Assembly (NCBI GenBank): GCA_023423695.1
Contig: JAFAFA010000149.1
Location: forward strand, 1 to 64,000
DNA length: 64,000 bases
Origin: Pseudomonadota bacterium
GTDB taxonomy: Bacteria > Pseudomonadota > Alphaproteobacteria > Azospirillales > Azospirillaceae
Direction: 5' to 3'
Position numbers and translations under genes: made by a program. The notes beneath the pieces were generated by a model. It did no database searches and had not been told where the DNA came from. It saw only the letters and a program-made list of their open reading frames with translations. This document shows positions 33,853-42,756 of this stretch, one piece after another (within the stretch, counting starts at the first letter, position 1; every line of letters starts with the position of its first letter).

Positions 33853-35112
33853 TCAGTACAGGATCGTCGCCGGCACGTAGGACACGAACCCCAGCACGAT
33901 CAGCGCCACCAGATAGAAGGGCCACAGCTCGCGCACGATGGCGCCGATGGGCTCGCGGGAAATGGCGGCGGAGATGAACAGGGTGGTGCCGATGGGCGGG
34001 GTGAACAGGCCGATGCTGAGATTGACCGCCATCATGATGCCGAGCTGGATCGGGTCCATGCCGATGGCGCCGCCGACGGCGACGAAGGTGGGGCCCAGCA
34101 GCAGGATCGCCGCCGGCAGGTCGAGGAACATGCCGACCACCAGCATGATCAGGTTCATCGCCAGGATGATCAGCCACGGCTCCTTCAGCACGCTTTCGGC
34201 ATAGCCGGCGACCGCGTTCGGGATGGCTTCGGTGATCAGCACATAGCCGACGAGGTTGGAAGCGGCGATCACCAGCATGACCACGCCCGTGGTCACGACC
34301 GTTCCCAGCAGCGCGGCATAGATGCGCTTCACCGTCAGGTCGCGGTAGATCAGGATGCTGACCAGGAGGGCATAGGCGACGGCGATGACGCTGACCTCGG
34401 TCGGGGTGGCGATGCCGAAGCGCAGCAGGACCAGGATGAAGGCCGGCATCAGCAGCGCCGGCAGCGCCGAGACGGTGGCCGTCCCCAGCGCCCGCAGCCC
34501 GCCCTCGCTCTTCAGCAGGGGGAAATTGCGCATGCGGCCGCTGACATAGCAGACGATCATCATGCCGCCGGCCAGCATCAGGCCGGGCAGGATGCCGGCG
34601 AGGAACAGCGAGGCGATGGAGGCGTTCGACACCGCGGCATAGAGGATCAGCGGGATCGACGGCGGGATCAGCCCGGCGATCACCGACGAGGAAGCGGTGG
34701 CGGCCGCGCCGAAGGCGGCGGGATAGCCCTCGCGCTTCTGCCAGGGGATCAGCATGGATCCCAGCGCCGACGCCTCGGCCACGGCGGAACCGGACACGCC
34801 GCCGAAGATGGTGGAGCCGACGACGGTGACCTGCGCCAGCCCGCCGTGATAGCGGCCGACCAGGGCGGCGGCGAAGCGCACCAGCTTCTGGCCCAGCGTG
34901 CCGCTCATCATCAGCGCGCCGGACAGGATGAAGAAGGGGATCGCCAGCAGCGGGAAGCTCTGGGTCGGCTGGAACAGCTTGATGACGGAGATGACGGTGG
35001 GAACGGAGCCCAGCGTCATGACGGCGGCACCGGAACTGATGACCAGCGCATAGCCGACGGGAAAGGAGAGAAGCAGGAGAAGGCCGAAGACGGCCACCAT
35101 CATGGCGGTCAT
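33853..35112 (-). CDS. TRAP transporter large permease (DctM-like)
   Basis: A 419-residue inner-membrane protein with about twelve hydrophobic segments; it is the ion-coupled transport channel of a tripartite TRAP importer. Family motifs include PTQSFPLLAIPFFILSGALM, the FGGVSGSAVAEASALGSMLIP block and FTPPIGTTLFIS. Its start overlaps the DctQ-like stop (ATGA). TRAP importers take up carboxylates, sugar acids and related organic anions, using the Na+ gradient. Confidence 0.94.
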   Translation of the reverse strand: MTAMMVAVFGLLLLLSFPVGYALVISSGAAVMTLGSVPTVISVIKLFQPTQSFPLLAIPFFILSGALMMSGTLGQKLVRFAAALVGRYHGGLAQVTVVGSTIFGGVSGSAVAEASALGSMLIPWQKREGYPAAFGAAATASSSVIAGLIPPSIPLILYAAVSNASIASLFLAGILPGLMLAGGMMIVCYVSGRMRNFPLLKSEGGLRALGTATVSALPALLMPAFILVLLRFGIATPTEVSVIAVAYALLVSILIYRDLTVKRIYAALLGTVVTTGVVMLVIAASNLVGYVLITEAIPNAVAGYAESVLKEPWLIILAMNLIMLVVGMFLDLPAAILLLGPTFVAVGGAIGMDPIQLGIMMAVNLSIGLFTPPIGTTLFISAAISREPIGAIVRELWPFYLVALIVLGFVSYVPATILY

Positions 35113-35672
35113 ATCTCTTCCTCCGACACATGGGCGCGGACGGACCGCGGATCCTCGGCGATCAGAAGGCGCAGGAAGGTGGTGACGGCGGTCAGCCCCA
35201 CCCCGACGAATCCGACGATCAGCGACAGGTAGGCCCAGCGGGCGCTGATTCCCGTCACCGGATAAACCTCGGTGCCGGTGATCTCAATGACGGCAAGGCC
35301 GATGTAGGCGAGATAGAAGAAGGTCGCCGCGACCAGAACCTGCATCGCCAGAAGCAGCGCCCGGGCGGCGGTACGCGGAAGCATGTCCAGCAGCAGCGTG
35401 ACCGAGATGTGCGCGCCCTTCTGCGCCGCCACGACCACGCCGCCCATCACCAGCCACGGAAACAGCAGGTTCGGCATCTCGGACGGCCAGCCCATTCCCT
35501 GGGTGGTCAGGTAGCGGACCACGACCTCGGCCCCGAGCGACAGGAACAGCACGACCAGCGACAGGATCGACACGGCGGCGGCGGCGGCGAAGATCGCGCC
35601 GTCTGCCGCCTGGAGAAGGGTGGCGGGAAGTCCCGCCACCTCATGCTCCCGGTCGTGGGACACCGTCATCAC
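35109..35672 (-). CDS. TRAP transporter small permease (DctQ-like)
   Basis: A 187-residue membrane protein with four predicted helices. It shows the DctQ hallmark GMGWPSEMPNLLFPWLVMGGVVVAAQKGAHISV in the second half of the hydrophobic region. It scaffolds the large permease. Both ends overlap neighbours by 4 bases, so the three TRAP genes are translationally coupled. Confidence 0.93.
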   Translation of the reverse strand: MMTVSHDREHEVAGLPATLLQAADGAIFAAAAAVSILSLVVLFLSLGAEVVVRYLTTQGMGWPSEMPNLLFPWLVMGGVVVAAQKGAHISVTLLLDMLPRTAARALLLAMQVLVAATFFYLAYIGLAVIEITGTEVYPVTGISARWAYLSLIVGFVGVGLTAVTTFLRLLIAEDPRSVRAHVSEEEI

Positions 35673-36652
35673 GGCGCAGTCCCGGCCGCCGCTTCCTTAC
35701 GGACCAGCGCCACCAGATCGGGGAACTGCTTCTCCCACTTGTCGTAGACGGACTTGGTCTTGGCGACGAAGGGTGCCGCATCGACCGTGTTGAACTTCAC
35801 GCCCGCGTCCTCCATCTTCGACCGCAGCTCCTGGTCGGCCTTGGCGGACATCTCGCGGTTCAGCTTGCCGGCCTCCGCCGCCGCGTCCAGCACCGCCTTC
35901 TGGTCGGCCTTCGACAGGGTGTCGAACACCATCTTGCTGGCCAGCAGCGGGGTCGATTCATACTTGTGGCCGGTCAACGAGATGTATTTCTGCACCTCGA
36001 AGAGCTTGGACGAGTGGATGTTCATCAGCGGGTTCTCCTGCCCGTCGACCACGCCCTGCTGGAGCGCGATGTAAAGTTCGGAGAAGGCCAGCGGTGTCGG
36101 GTTGGCGCCCAGCGCCTTGAAGATGTCCACGGTCATCGGATCCGGCGGGGTGCGGATCTTCACACCGGCCAGATCCTCGGGCTTGGCGATCGGGCGGACG
36201 TTGTTGGAGGTATGGCGGATGCCGTTGTCCCACATCGCCAGCAGAACCAGGCCCTTGGTCTTCGACGCATCGTCCAGCTTCTTCGCCACCGGGCCGTCCA
36301 GCACCTTCCAGGCCTGCGGCAGCGACTGGAACAGGAAAGGCAGGCCCAGCACGGCATATTCCGGCACGACGCCGGAGGTGGTGCCCTGCGAGTTGGCGCT
36401 GAAGGCCAGCGTGCCCAGGCGCATGCTGGTCAGCGCCTCCACGTCGTCGCCGTACTGGGCGCTGCCGCCGACCTCGACCTTCACCCGCCCGTCCGTCTTC
36501 TGGGCGACGAGTTCCGCGAACTTCAGCGAGGCTTCCGCCTTCGGGTTGCCGGGGGCCGCATTGTGGGCCAGACGCAGGACCTGCTGGGCCCAGGCGGCAG
36601 GCGACGCGACCAGGGCGGTACCCACCATCAGCGACAAGAGCAGCTTCTTCAT
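35669..36652 (-). CDS. TRAP transporter solute-binding protein (DctP family)
   Basis: A 327-residue periplasmic binding protein. A clear signal peptide (MKKLLLSLMVGTALVASPAAWAQ) precedes the mature start VLRLAHNAAPGNPK. The family binding-site block GVKIRTPPDPMTVDIFKALGANPTPLAFSELY carries the conserved arginine that grips the ligand carboxylate. VVDGQENP is also typical. A GGGAGAG ribosome site lies upstream. The ligand is unknown; with a split transketolase and a sugar-type SDR in the operon, a sugar acid or ketose acid is likely. Confidence 0.93.
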   Translation of the reverse strand: MKKLLLSLMVGTALVASPAAWAQQVLRLAHNAAPGNPKAEASLKFAELVAQKTDGRVKVEVGGSAQYGDDVEALTSMRLGTLAFSANSQGTTSGVVPEYAVLGLPFLFQSLPQAWKVLDGPVAKKLDDASKTKGLVLLAMWDNGIRHTSNNVRPIAKPEDLAGVKIRTPPDPMTVDIFKALGANPTPLAFSELYIALQQGVVDGQENPLMNIHSSKLFEVQKYISLTGHKYESTPLLASKMVFDTLSKADQKAVLDAAAEAGKLNREMSAKADQELRSKMEDAGVKFNTVDAAPFVAKTKSVYDKWEKQFPDLVALVRKEAAAGTAP

Positions 36653-36707
36653 CGGATTCTCTCCCTATGGACGTTTGTTGGTTGATCGGGTCGGATGGCT
36701 GGCTGTC

Positions 36708-37712
36708 TTAAAGCCAGCCCTTGATGCTTGCCACCATGGCGTCGGTGGAGATGCCGTAGAGGTCGTGCAGGGTCGGCAGGGCGCCGGCCTTCAGGAACTC
36801 GTCGGGCAGGCCGATCTGGCGGAAGACCGGGGCGACGCCGGCCCGCAGCAGGGTGCCGGCCACCGCCTCGCCCAGCCCGCCGATGACGGTGTGGTTTTCA
36901 GCCACCACCACCATGCGGCCGGTGCGTTTGGCCTCCCGCAGGATGGTTTCGGTATCGAGCGGCTTGATGGTGGGGACGTGCAGCACGGCGACGCCGACCT
37001 TGTCGGCCTCCAGCCGTTGCGCCACCTCCAGCGCCCGCATCGTCATGATGCCGGACGAGATGACCAGCACGTCCGCGCCGTCGCGCAGCAGCTTGGCCTT
37101 GCCGAGTTCGAACTTGTAGTCGTACTCGTCCAGCACCAGCGGAACGTTGCCGCGCAGCAGCCGCATGTAGACCGGGCCGTTATGCGCGGCCATCGCCGGC
37201 ACCGCCTGCTCGATCTCGTGGGCGTCGCAGGGATCGATCACCACCATGTTCGGCATGGCGCGCATCAGCGCCACATCCTCGGCCGCCTGATGGCTGGGGC
37301 CATAGCCGGAGGTCAGGCCCGGCAGGGCGCAGGCGATCTTGACGTTGCGGTTCTCCTCCGCGATCGTCTGGTGGACGAAGTCGTAGGCCCGGCGCGAGGC
37401 GAAGACGGCGTAGGTGGTGACGAAGGGCATCATGCCCTCATGCGCCATGCCCGACGCCGCACCCATCAGCAGCTGCTCGGCCATGCCCATCTGATAGAAG
37501 CGGTCGGGATGTGCCTGGGCGAAGATGTGCAGGTCGGTGTATTTGGCGAGATCGGCGGTCATGCCGACGATCTCCGGCCGCTGCTTCGCCAGCTCGACCA
37601 GCGCATGGCCGAAGGGCGCCGGCTTGGTCCGCTGCCCTTCCGCGGCGATCGAGGCGATCATGGCGGAGGTCTTCAGGCGCGGCTTTGCGGTGGTGTTTGC
37701 AGCGGTGCTCAT
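36708..37712 (-). CDS. Transketolase-like C-terminal subunit
   Basis: A 334-residue subunit with the pyrimidine-binding domain and C-terminal domain of transketolase. The glutamate that activates thiamine diphosphate lies in YQMGMAEQLLMGAASG. Other family features are TSGYGPSHQAAEDVALMR and the C-terminal VAENHTVIGGLGEAV. It needs the N-terminal subunit encoded just upstream (4-base overlap, ATGA) to form the active site. Split transketolases occur in catabolic operons for unusual sugars (apulose 4-phosphate, sulfofructose). No sugar kinase is present here, so the substrate may be unphosphorylated or phosphorylated elsewhere. Confidence 0.9.
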   Translation of the reverse strand: MSTAANTTAKPRLKTSAMIASIAAEGQRTKPAPFGHALVELAKQRPEIVGMTADLAKYTDLHIFAQAHPDRFYQMGMAEQLLMGAASGMAHEGMMPFVTTYAVFASRRAYDFVHQTIAEENRNVKIACALPGLTSGYGPSHQAAEDVALMRAMPNMVVIDPCDAHEIEQAVPAMAAHNGPVYMRLLRGNVPLVLDEYDYKFELGKAKLLRDGADVLVISSGIMTMRALEVAQRLEADKVGVAVLHVPTIKPLDTETILREAKRTGRMVVVAENHTVIGGLGEAVAGTLLRAGVAPVFRQIGLPDEFLKAGALPTLHDLYGISTDAMVASIKGWL

Positions 37713-38584
37713 GCGGTCCTCCCGGCGTCGAGCGCGTCCAGCGCCAGCTGCCATTCGTGCGCGTCGACGCGGATGAAGTGGTTCTTTTCGCGGGCTTCGA
37801 GGAAGGGCACGCCCTTGCCCATCTTCGTGTCGCAGACGATCATCCGCGGCTTCGGCTCGGGGTGCGACTTGGCGGCGTCGAAGGCGGCCACCACGGCGTC
37901 CATGTCGTTGCCATCCACCCGCTGGACGAACCAGCCGAAGGCTTCCAGCTTGTCCACCAGCGGCTCGAACGCCATCACCTGGGTGGACGGGCCGTCGGCC
38001 TGCTGGTTGTTGACATCGACGATGGCGATCATGTTGTCGAGCTTGTAATGGGCGGCCGACATGATGGCCTCCCACACCGATCCCTCGTCCAGTTCGCCGT
38101 CGGAGAACAGTGTGTAGACACGGGCAGCGGAGTTCTTGCGCTTCAGGCCGAGGCCGATGCCGACCGCGATGCTGAGGCCGAGGCCGAGCGAACCGCCCGA
38201 CATCTCCATGCCCGGCGTGTAGCTGGCCATCCCGGACATCGGCAGGCGGCTGTCGTCGCTGCCATAGGTCTCCAGCTCCTCCGCCGGGATGATGCCGGCC
38301 TCGATCAACGCTGCGTAGAGCGCGATGGCGTAATGGCCGTTGGACAGCAGGAAGCGGTCGCGCTCCTCCCAATGCGGGTCCTCGGGCCGGTATTTCATGG
38401 CGTGGAAATAGGAAACCGCCAGAACGTCGGCGATGTCGAGAGCCTGGCCGATGTAGCCCTGCCCCTGCACCTCGCCCATCAAAAGGGCGTTGCGGCGGAT
38501 GCGGTAGGCGCGTTCGGCGAGCGGCACATTGTGCCCCAAGGGGGTGGTGTCGAGTGCGGTGTCCACGGGACGGGTCTCCAGCAT
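37709..38584 (-). CDS. Transketolase-like N-terminal subunit
   Basis: A 291-residue thiamine-diphosphate-binding subunit. The cofactor motif begins at SDGELDEG (161-168) and ends at DVNN (190-193). HYAIALYAALIEAG and the terminal HEWQLALDAL are typical of split transketolases. It forms the heterotetramer with the C-terminal subunit downstream and would move a two-carbon ketol unit. It starts 7 bases after the stop of the SDR gene, in the same operon. Confidence 0.9.
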   Translation of the reverse strand: MLETRPVDTALDTTPLGHNVPLAERAYRIRRNALLMGEVQGQGYIGQALDIADVLAVSYFHAMKYRPEDPHWEERDRFLLSNGHYAIALYAALIEAGIIPAEELETYGSDDSRLPMSGMASYTPGMEMSGGSLGLGLSIAVGIGLGLKRKNSAARVYTLFSDGELDEGSVWEAIMSAAHYKLDNMIAIVDVNNQQADGPSTQVMAFEPLVDKLEAFGWFVQRVDGNDMDAVVAAFDAAKSHPEPKPRMIVCDTKMGKGVPFLEAREKNHFIRVDAHEWQLALDALDAGRTA

Positions 38585-38591
38585 TTCGGGA

Positions 38592-39341
38592 TCAGTGGAT
38601 CAGCATGCCGCCGTTGACGTCGAGCGTGGCGCCGGTGATGTAGGAGGACAGCTCCGACGCCAGGAACAGGCAGGAGCGGGCCACATCCTCGGCGTCGCCC
38701 AGACGGTTCAGCGGGATGCCCTTCAGGATTTCCGCCCGCAGCTCGTCGGTCAGCTTGCCGCCGGTGATGTCGGTCTGGATCAGGCCCGGCGTCACCGAGT
38801 TGACGCGGACATTGTCCGGCCCCAGCTCGCGCGCCATCGCCTTGGCGAGGCCCAGCACGCCGGCCTTGGCCGCGCTGTAGTGCGGGCCGCCGAAGATGCC
38901 GCCACCGCGCTGCGCCGAGACGGACGAGATGCAGACGATGGAGCCGGACTTGCGCTCGCGCATGTGGGGGACGACAGCCTGGCTCATGTACAGCGTGCCG
39001 CGCAGGCTGACGTCGGTCACCGCCTCGTAGTTCTTCGGGCCGATGTCCATGAACTTCAGCGGCTGGGTGATGCCGGCATTGTTGACCAGCACGTCGATGC
39101 GCCCGAACTCCTCGACCACGCGGTTGGCGGCGGCGAAGCAGGCGTCGCGGTCGGTCACGTCGCAGGCCAAGCCGCGATGCGCCTCGCCCAGTTCGGCGGC
39201 GGCTTCGGCCGCCTGCGCGCCGTCGAGGTCCAGAATGATCGCGCGCCCGCCATGCAGCGCGAAAAGCCTCGCGGTCGCCCGGCCGATGCCGCGGCGCGAC
39301 GCGGCGCCGGTGATCACGCAGACCTTGTTGGACAGCAGCAT
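38592..39341 (-). CDS. SDR-family sugar/polyol dehydrogenase
   Basis: A 249-residue short-chain dehydrogenase/reductase, first gene of the minus-strand operon. It has the cofactor motif TGAASRRGIG (11-20, with two extra residues compared with the usual spacing), Asp38 after the second strand suggesting NAD preference, NNAG (87-90), and the catalytic Ser140, Tyr155 and Lys159. It probably oxidises a sugar, polyol or sugar acid to the ketose used by the transketolase. The ATG at 39341 follows GGGAGCGAGC; an upstream ATG at 39389 lacks such a site. Confidence 0.9.
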   Translation of the reverse strand: MLLSNKVCVITGAASRRGIGRATARLFALHGGRAIILDLDGAQAAEAAAELGEAHRGLACDVTDRDACFAAANRVVEEFGRIDVLVNNAGITQPLKFMDIGPKNYEAVTDVSLRGTLYMSQAVVPHMRERKSGSIVCISSVSAQRGGGIFGGPHYSAAKAGVLGLAKAMARELGPDNVRVNSVTPGLIQTDITGGKLTDELRAEILKGIPLNRLGDAEDVARSCLFLASELSSYITGATLDVNGGMLIH

Positions 39342-39493
39342 GCTCGCTCCCTTTGTCGAAGCAGGCTCCGCCGTGGCGGCCAAAGACATGCCGCGGGCGG
39401 AGCGTCGGTTTCGCTCGGTTGTGGTGATTTCGCTGCGGCCAACCGATGATTCGGTCAGCCGATGATTGAGGTGATCCTATGGCCTTGAGATGA

Positions 39494-39508
39494 ATTCGAC
39501 AAACGAAT
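39494..39508. promoter_or_regulatory. LysR-type operator candidate
   Basis: The perfect dyad ATTCG-N5-CGAAT contains the T-N11-A pattern of LysR-type sites. It lies in the 181-base divergent gap between the SDR operon and the GcvA-like regulator, 15 bases before the regulator ATG. Confidence 0.6.
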
Positions 39509-39522
39509 AAGATTGCTCATTG

Positions 39523-40497
39523 ATGAACAGAATTCATGTGAATGACGCGATGCGGAAACGGGTTTCGATCAAGGCATTGCAGGCGTTCGAGGCCGCTGCG
39601 CGGCTCGGTTCCTTCGCGACTGCGGCGGAGGATCTCGGGCTGACGCCGTCGGCGATCAGCCATCAGGTGAAAATCCTGGAGGAACAGCTTGGCTTGCCGC
39701 TGTTCCATCGTGTTCACCGCTCGGTCGCCCTGACCGATGCCGGGCGCAGCTTCGCCACCGAGATCGTTGGCGCCTTTGCCCGGATGGAAACCGCCATCCG
39801 CAACGTCACCACATCGAGCAGCGGAGCCGAGATCCTCACCGTCCGCTCGATGCCCAGCTTCGCCACGCAATGGCTGATGCCGCGGCTGAACCGGGTGAAG
39901 GCCCTGCACCCCGCCATCGACATCCGGCTGCAGGCCTCGGTCTCACCCATCGACCTGACGGCGGGCGCGGTGGACGTCGACATCCGCTACAACCCCGGCC
40001 CGCCGCCGGCCGGCTGCGTGCTGGAGCAGTTCCCGGACGACGTCATCGTGCCGATGTGCTCGCCGGCGCTGGCGAACGGGCTGGTCCCGATCCGCGAGCC
40101 GAAGGACCTCAGCCGCCACATCCTGATCCATTCGGAGATCAACATCGTCGGCTGGCGCGACTGGGCGCGCAGACATCGCGGCGTACAGTTGGACATGGAC
40201 CGCGGCCTGCGCTTCGACCGCTCCTTCATGGCGATCAATGCGGCGGTGAACGGCATGGGGGTGTGCCTGGACAGCCTGCTTCTCGCCCGGCCGGAACTTC
40301 AGTCCGGCCAACTGGTCGTCCCCTTTCCCACCCGCGGCCTGCGGGCGCACGGGCATGGCTTCGTCACGCTGAAATCGACCGCCGACCTGCCGAAGATCAG
40401 GCTGTTCCGCCAGTGGCTGTTCGGCGAACTGGACGCCGGACGCCAGTGGGAAGAGCAGTATCTCGCCTCGCTCGGAACGCCCGCCGCCGGGGACTGA
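39523..40497 (+). CDS. LysR-family regulator, GcvA-like
   Basis: A 324-residue regulator. The N-terminal helix-turn-helix (ALQAFEAAARLGSFATAAEDLGLTPSAISHQVKILEE) is of the GcvA/AmpR branch. The effector domain begins TVRSMPSFATQWLMPRLNRV, also typical of GcvA-like proteins. The ATG at 39523 is used; TTG at 39520 and ATG at 39553 are alternatives. It is divergent from the SDR-transketolase-TRAP operon and next to a perfect ATTCG dyad, so it most likely controls that operon. Confidence 0.9.
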   Translation: MNRIHVNDAMRKRVSIKALQAFEAAARLGSFATAAEDLGLTPSAISHQVKILEEQLGLPLFHRVHRSVALTDAGRSFATEIVGAFARMETAIRNVTTSSSGAEILTVRSMPSFATQWLMPRLNRVKALHPAIDIRLQASVSPIDLTAGAVDVDIRYNPGPPPAGCVLEQFPDDVIVPMCSPALANGLVPIREPKDLSRHILIHSEINIVGWRDWARRHRGVQLDMDRGLRFDRSFMAINAAVNGMGVCLDSLLLARPELQSGQLVVPFPTRGLRAHGHGFVTLKSTADLPKIRLFRQWLFGELDAGRQWEEQYLASLGTPAAGD

Positions 40498-40502
40498 CCC
40501 CG

Positions 40503-40546
40503 GACGGCGGGCCGAGCCGTCGAACTCCCCGCCACGATGGGCGGGG
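40503..40546. terminator. Two short hairpins between converging genes
   Basis: GACGGC/GCCGTC (40503-40508, 40516-40521) and CCCCGCC/GGCGGGG (40527-40533, 40540-40546) fill the 54-base gap between the LysR stop and the aldehyde oxidoreductase stop. Neither has a T tract, so a terminator role is only probable. Confidence 0.35.
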
Positions 40547-40551
40547 GGCCG

Positions 40552-42753
40552 TCACCCCACCGGGGGCATGCGGTCGATCAGCTTGTCCAGCGTGATGGGG
40601 TAGTCGCGCACGCGCACTCCGGTGGCGTTGTAGACGGCGTTGGCGATGGCGGCGCCCACGCCGCACAGCCCCAACTCGCCGACCCCCTTCGCCTTCATCG
40701 GCGACGACATCGCGTCGGTCTCGTCCAGGAAGATCACCTCCTGGTGCGGGATGTCGGCATGGACCGGCACCTCATAACCGGCGAGGTCGTGGTTGACGAA
40801 GAAGCCGGCGCGGGTGTCCACCGCCAGCTCCTCCATCAGCGCCGCGCCCACCCCCATGGTCATCGCCCCGATCACCTGGCTGCGCGCCGACAGCGGGTTC
40901 AGGATGCGGCCCGCCGCGCAGACGGCCAGCATCCGCCGCACGCGGATTTCCGCCGTCGCGGCATCTACGCCGACCTCGACGAAATGCGCGCCGAAGGTCG
41001 ATTGCTGGGCCTTCTTGTCGAGGTCGCCATATTCGATGCCGTCCTCCGCCGAAAGGTCGCCGTCGCCGGCCGCCTGGGCCAGCGGCACGCGGCGGTTGCC
41101 CGACTGCACCTCTCCATCCGCGAATTGCGCGGCCGCGGAATTGAAGCCCAGCTTCTGCGCCACCGCCTCACGCAGCTTCACGCAGGCGGCATAGACGCCG
41201 GCGGTGGAGTTGTTGGCGCCCCACTGCCCGCCCGATCCCGCCGACACCGGAAAACTGGAGTCGCCGAGCCGCACCACGACCTTGTCCAGCCCGACGCCCA
41301 TCATCTCCGCCACGGTTTGGGCGATGATGGTGTAGCTGCCGGTGCCGATGTCGGTCATGTCGGTTTCGACCGTCACCACGCCGCGCTTGTCCAGCCGCAC
41401 CCGCGCCGCCGATTTGGTCAGCAGGTTGTTGCGGAAGGCCGCGGCCATGCCGACGCCGACCAGCCAGCGCCCGTCGCGCACCCGCGCCGGCTCGGCGCTG
41501 CGCTTGCTCCAGCCGAAGCGCTCGGCGCCGGTGCGCAGGCATTGCACCAGCTGGCGCTGGGAGAAGGGCCGCTCCGGCTTTTCCGGATCGACCTGGGTGT
41601 CGTTGAGGATGCGGAACTCGACGGGATCGATCTTCAGCCGCTCCGCCATCTCGTCCATGGCGACCTCCAGCACCATCAGGCCCGGCGCCTCGCCTGGCGC
41701 CCGCATGGCGTTGCCTTCCGGCAGGTCGAGACGGGCAAGCCGCGTCCCGCTCAGCCGGTTCGCCCCGGCATAGAGCAAGCGCGTCTGGTCGGTCGCGGTT
41801 TCCGGGCTGCCGTCGGGCAGGTTGCCGGACCAGCTTTCATGGGCGATGGCGGTGATCTTGCCGTCCGCGGTGGCACCGATGCGGACACGCTGGATCGTCG
41901 CCGGCCGGTGGGTGGTGTTGTTCGCCATCATCGGACGCGGCAGCGCCACCTTGACCGGCCGCCCCGCCACCCGCGCGCCCAGCGCCGCCAGCAGCGTGTC
42001 GGCACGCAGGAACAGCTTGCCGCCGAAGCCGCCGCCGACGAAGGGGGAGATCACGCGGACCTTCTCCTTCGGCATCTCCAGCGTCTTGGCCAGATCGGTC
42101 GCCGCCCAGTCGATCATCTGGTTGGAGGTCCACACCGTCAGCCGATCGCCCTGCCATGTTGCGATGGTGGCATGCGGCTCCATCATCGCGTGGGTCTGGT
42201 CGGGCGTGCCGTAGGTCTCGTCCAGCTTGACCGGCGCGGCGGCGAAGGCCCCGGCGAAGTCGCCGACGACGGAGTCCTCCTTCTTGTGCTCCTCCCCATC
42301 GCCCATGGCGTCCTTGGCGCGGGCGAGATCGAAGGCGCCGTCGGTCTTCCGGTACTCGACGCGGACGAGTTGCGCTGCCGCGCGCGCCTGCTCGAAGCTC
42401 TCGGCGACGACCAGCGCGACGGCCTGATGGTAATGGACGATCTCCGGCCCGCCCAGAAGCGGGGCGGCGTTGCGCTTGCCCTTGCCGAGCTTGCCGGCGT
42501 TCTCGTGGGTGACGACGGCCAGCACGCCCGGCGCGGCCTTCGCCTCGTCCACCGACAGCGAGGCGATGCGGCCCTTGGCGATGGTTGAGCCGACGACATA
42601 GCCGTAGGCCTGGTTCGGCGCCACGTCGTGTCGCTCATAGGCGTAGGGCGCGGTTCCGGTGGTCTTGAGCGGCCCGTCGATGCGGCTGGTCGGCTTGCCG
42701 ACGACCTTCAGCTGGTCGATCGGGTTGGTGGTGGCGGGGGTGTCGAACTTCAT
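40552..42753 (-). CDS. paoC: Aldehyde oxidoreductase, molybdenum-binding subunit (PaoC-like)
   Basis: A 733-residue catalytic subunit of the xanthine dehydrogenase family, nearly the length of E. coli PaoC. It oxidises aldehydes, often aromatic, to carboxylic acids at a molybdenum cytosine dinucleotide cofactor. The cofactor and active-site blocks are visible: VGGGFGGKLF, NAMRAPGEAPG, TDIGTGSYT and the C-terminal GVGELGL. The catalytic glutamate is Glu693, matching the position in PaoC. It is the last gene of a three-gene minus-strand operon, 3 bases after the FAD subunit. Like PaoC it has no signal of its own and would travel with the Tat-targeted iron-sulfur subunit. Confidence 0.92.
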   Translation of the reverse strand: MKFDTPATTNPIDQLKVVGKPTSRIDGPLKTTGTAPYAYERHDVAPNQAYGYVVGSTIAKGRIASLSVDEAKAAPGVLAVVTHENAGKLGKGKRNAAPLLGGPEIVHYHQAVALVVAESFEQARAAAQLVRVEYRKTDGAFDLARAKDAMGDGEEHKKEDSVVGDFAGAFAAAPVKLDETYGTPDQTHAMMEPHATIATWQGDRLTVWTSNQMIDWAATDLAKTLEMPKEKVRVISPFVGGGFGGKLFLRADTLLAALGARVAGRPVKVALPRPMMANNTTHRPATIQRVRIGATADGKITAIAHESWSGNLPDGSPETATDQTRLLYAGANRLSGTRLARLDLPEGNAMRAPGEAPGLMVLEVAMDEMAERLKIDPVEFRILNDTQVDPEKPERPFSQRQLVQCLRTGAERFGWSKRSAEPARVRDGRWLVGVGMAAAFRNNLLTKSAARVRLDKRGVVTVETDMTDIGTGSYTIIAQTVAEMMGVGLDKVVVRLGDSSFPVSAGSGGQWGANNSTAGVYAACVKLREAVAQKLGFNSAAAQFADGEVQSGNRRVPLAQAAGDGDLSAEDGIEYGDLDKKAQQSTFGAHFVEVGVDAATAEIRVRRMLAVCAAGRILNPLSARSQVIGAMTMGVGAALMEELAVDTRAGFFVNHDLAGYEVPVHADIPHQEVIFLDETDAMSSPMKAKGVGELGLCGVGAAIANAVYNATGVRVRDYPITLDKLIDRMPPVG

Positions 42754-42756
42754 GGC

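Noticed and set aside
40537..42588. 683-codon plus-strand frame opposite the PaoC-like gene
   Set aside because: It is a shadow of the molybdenum subunit, with His/Arg-rich low-complexity translation and no ribosome site or domain.
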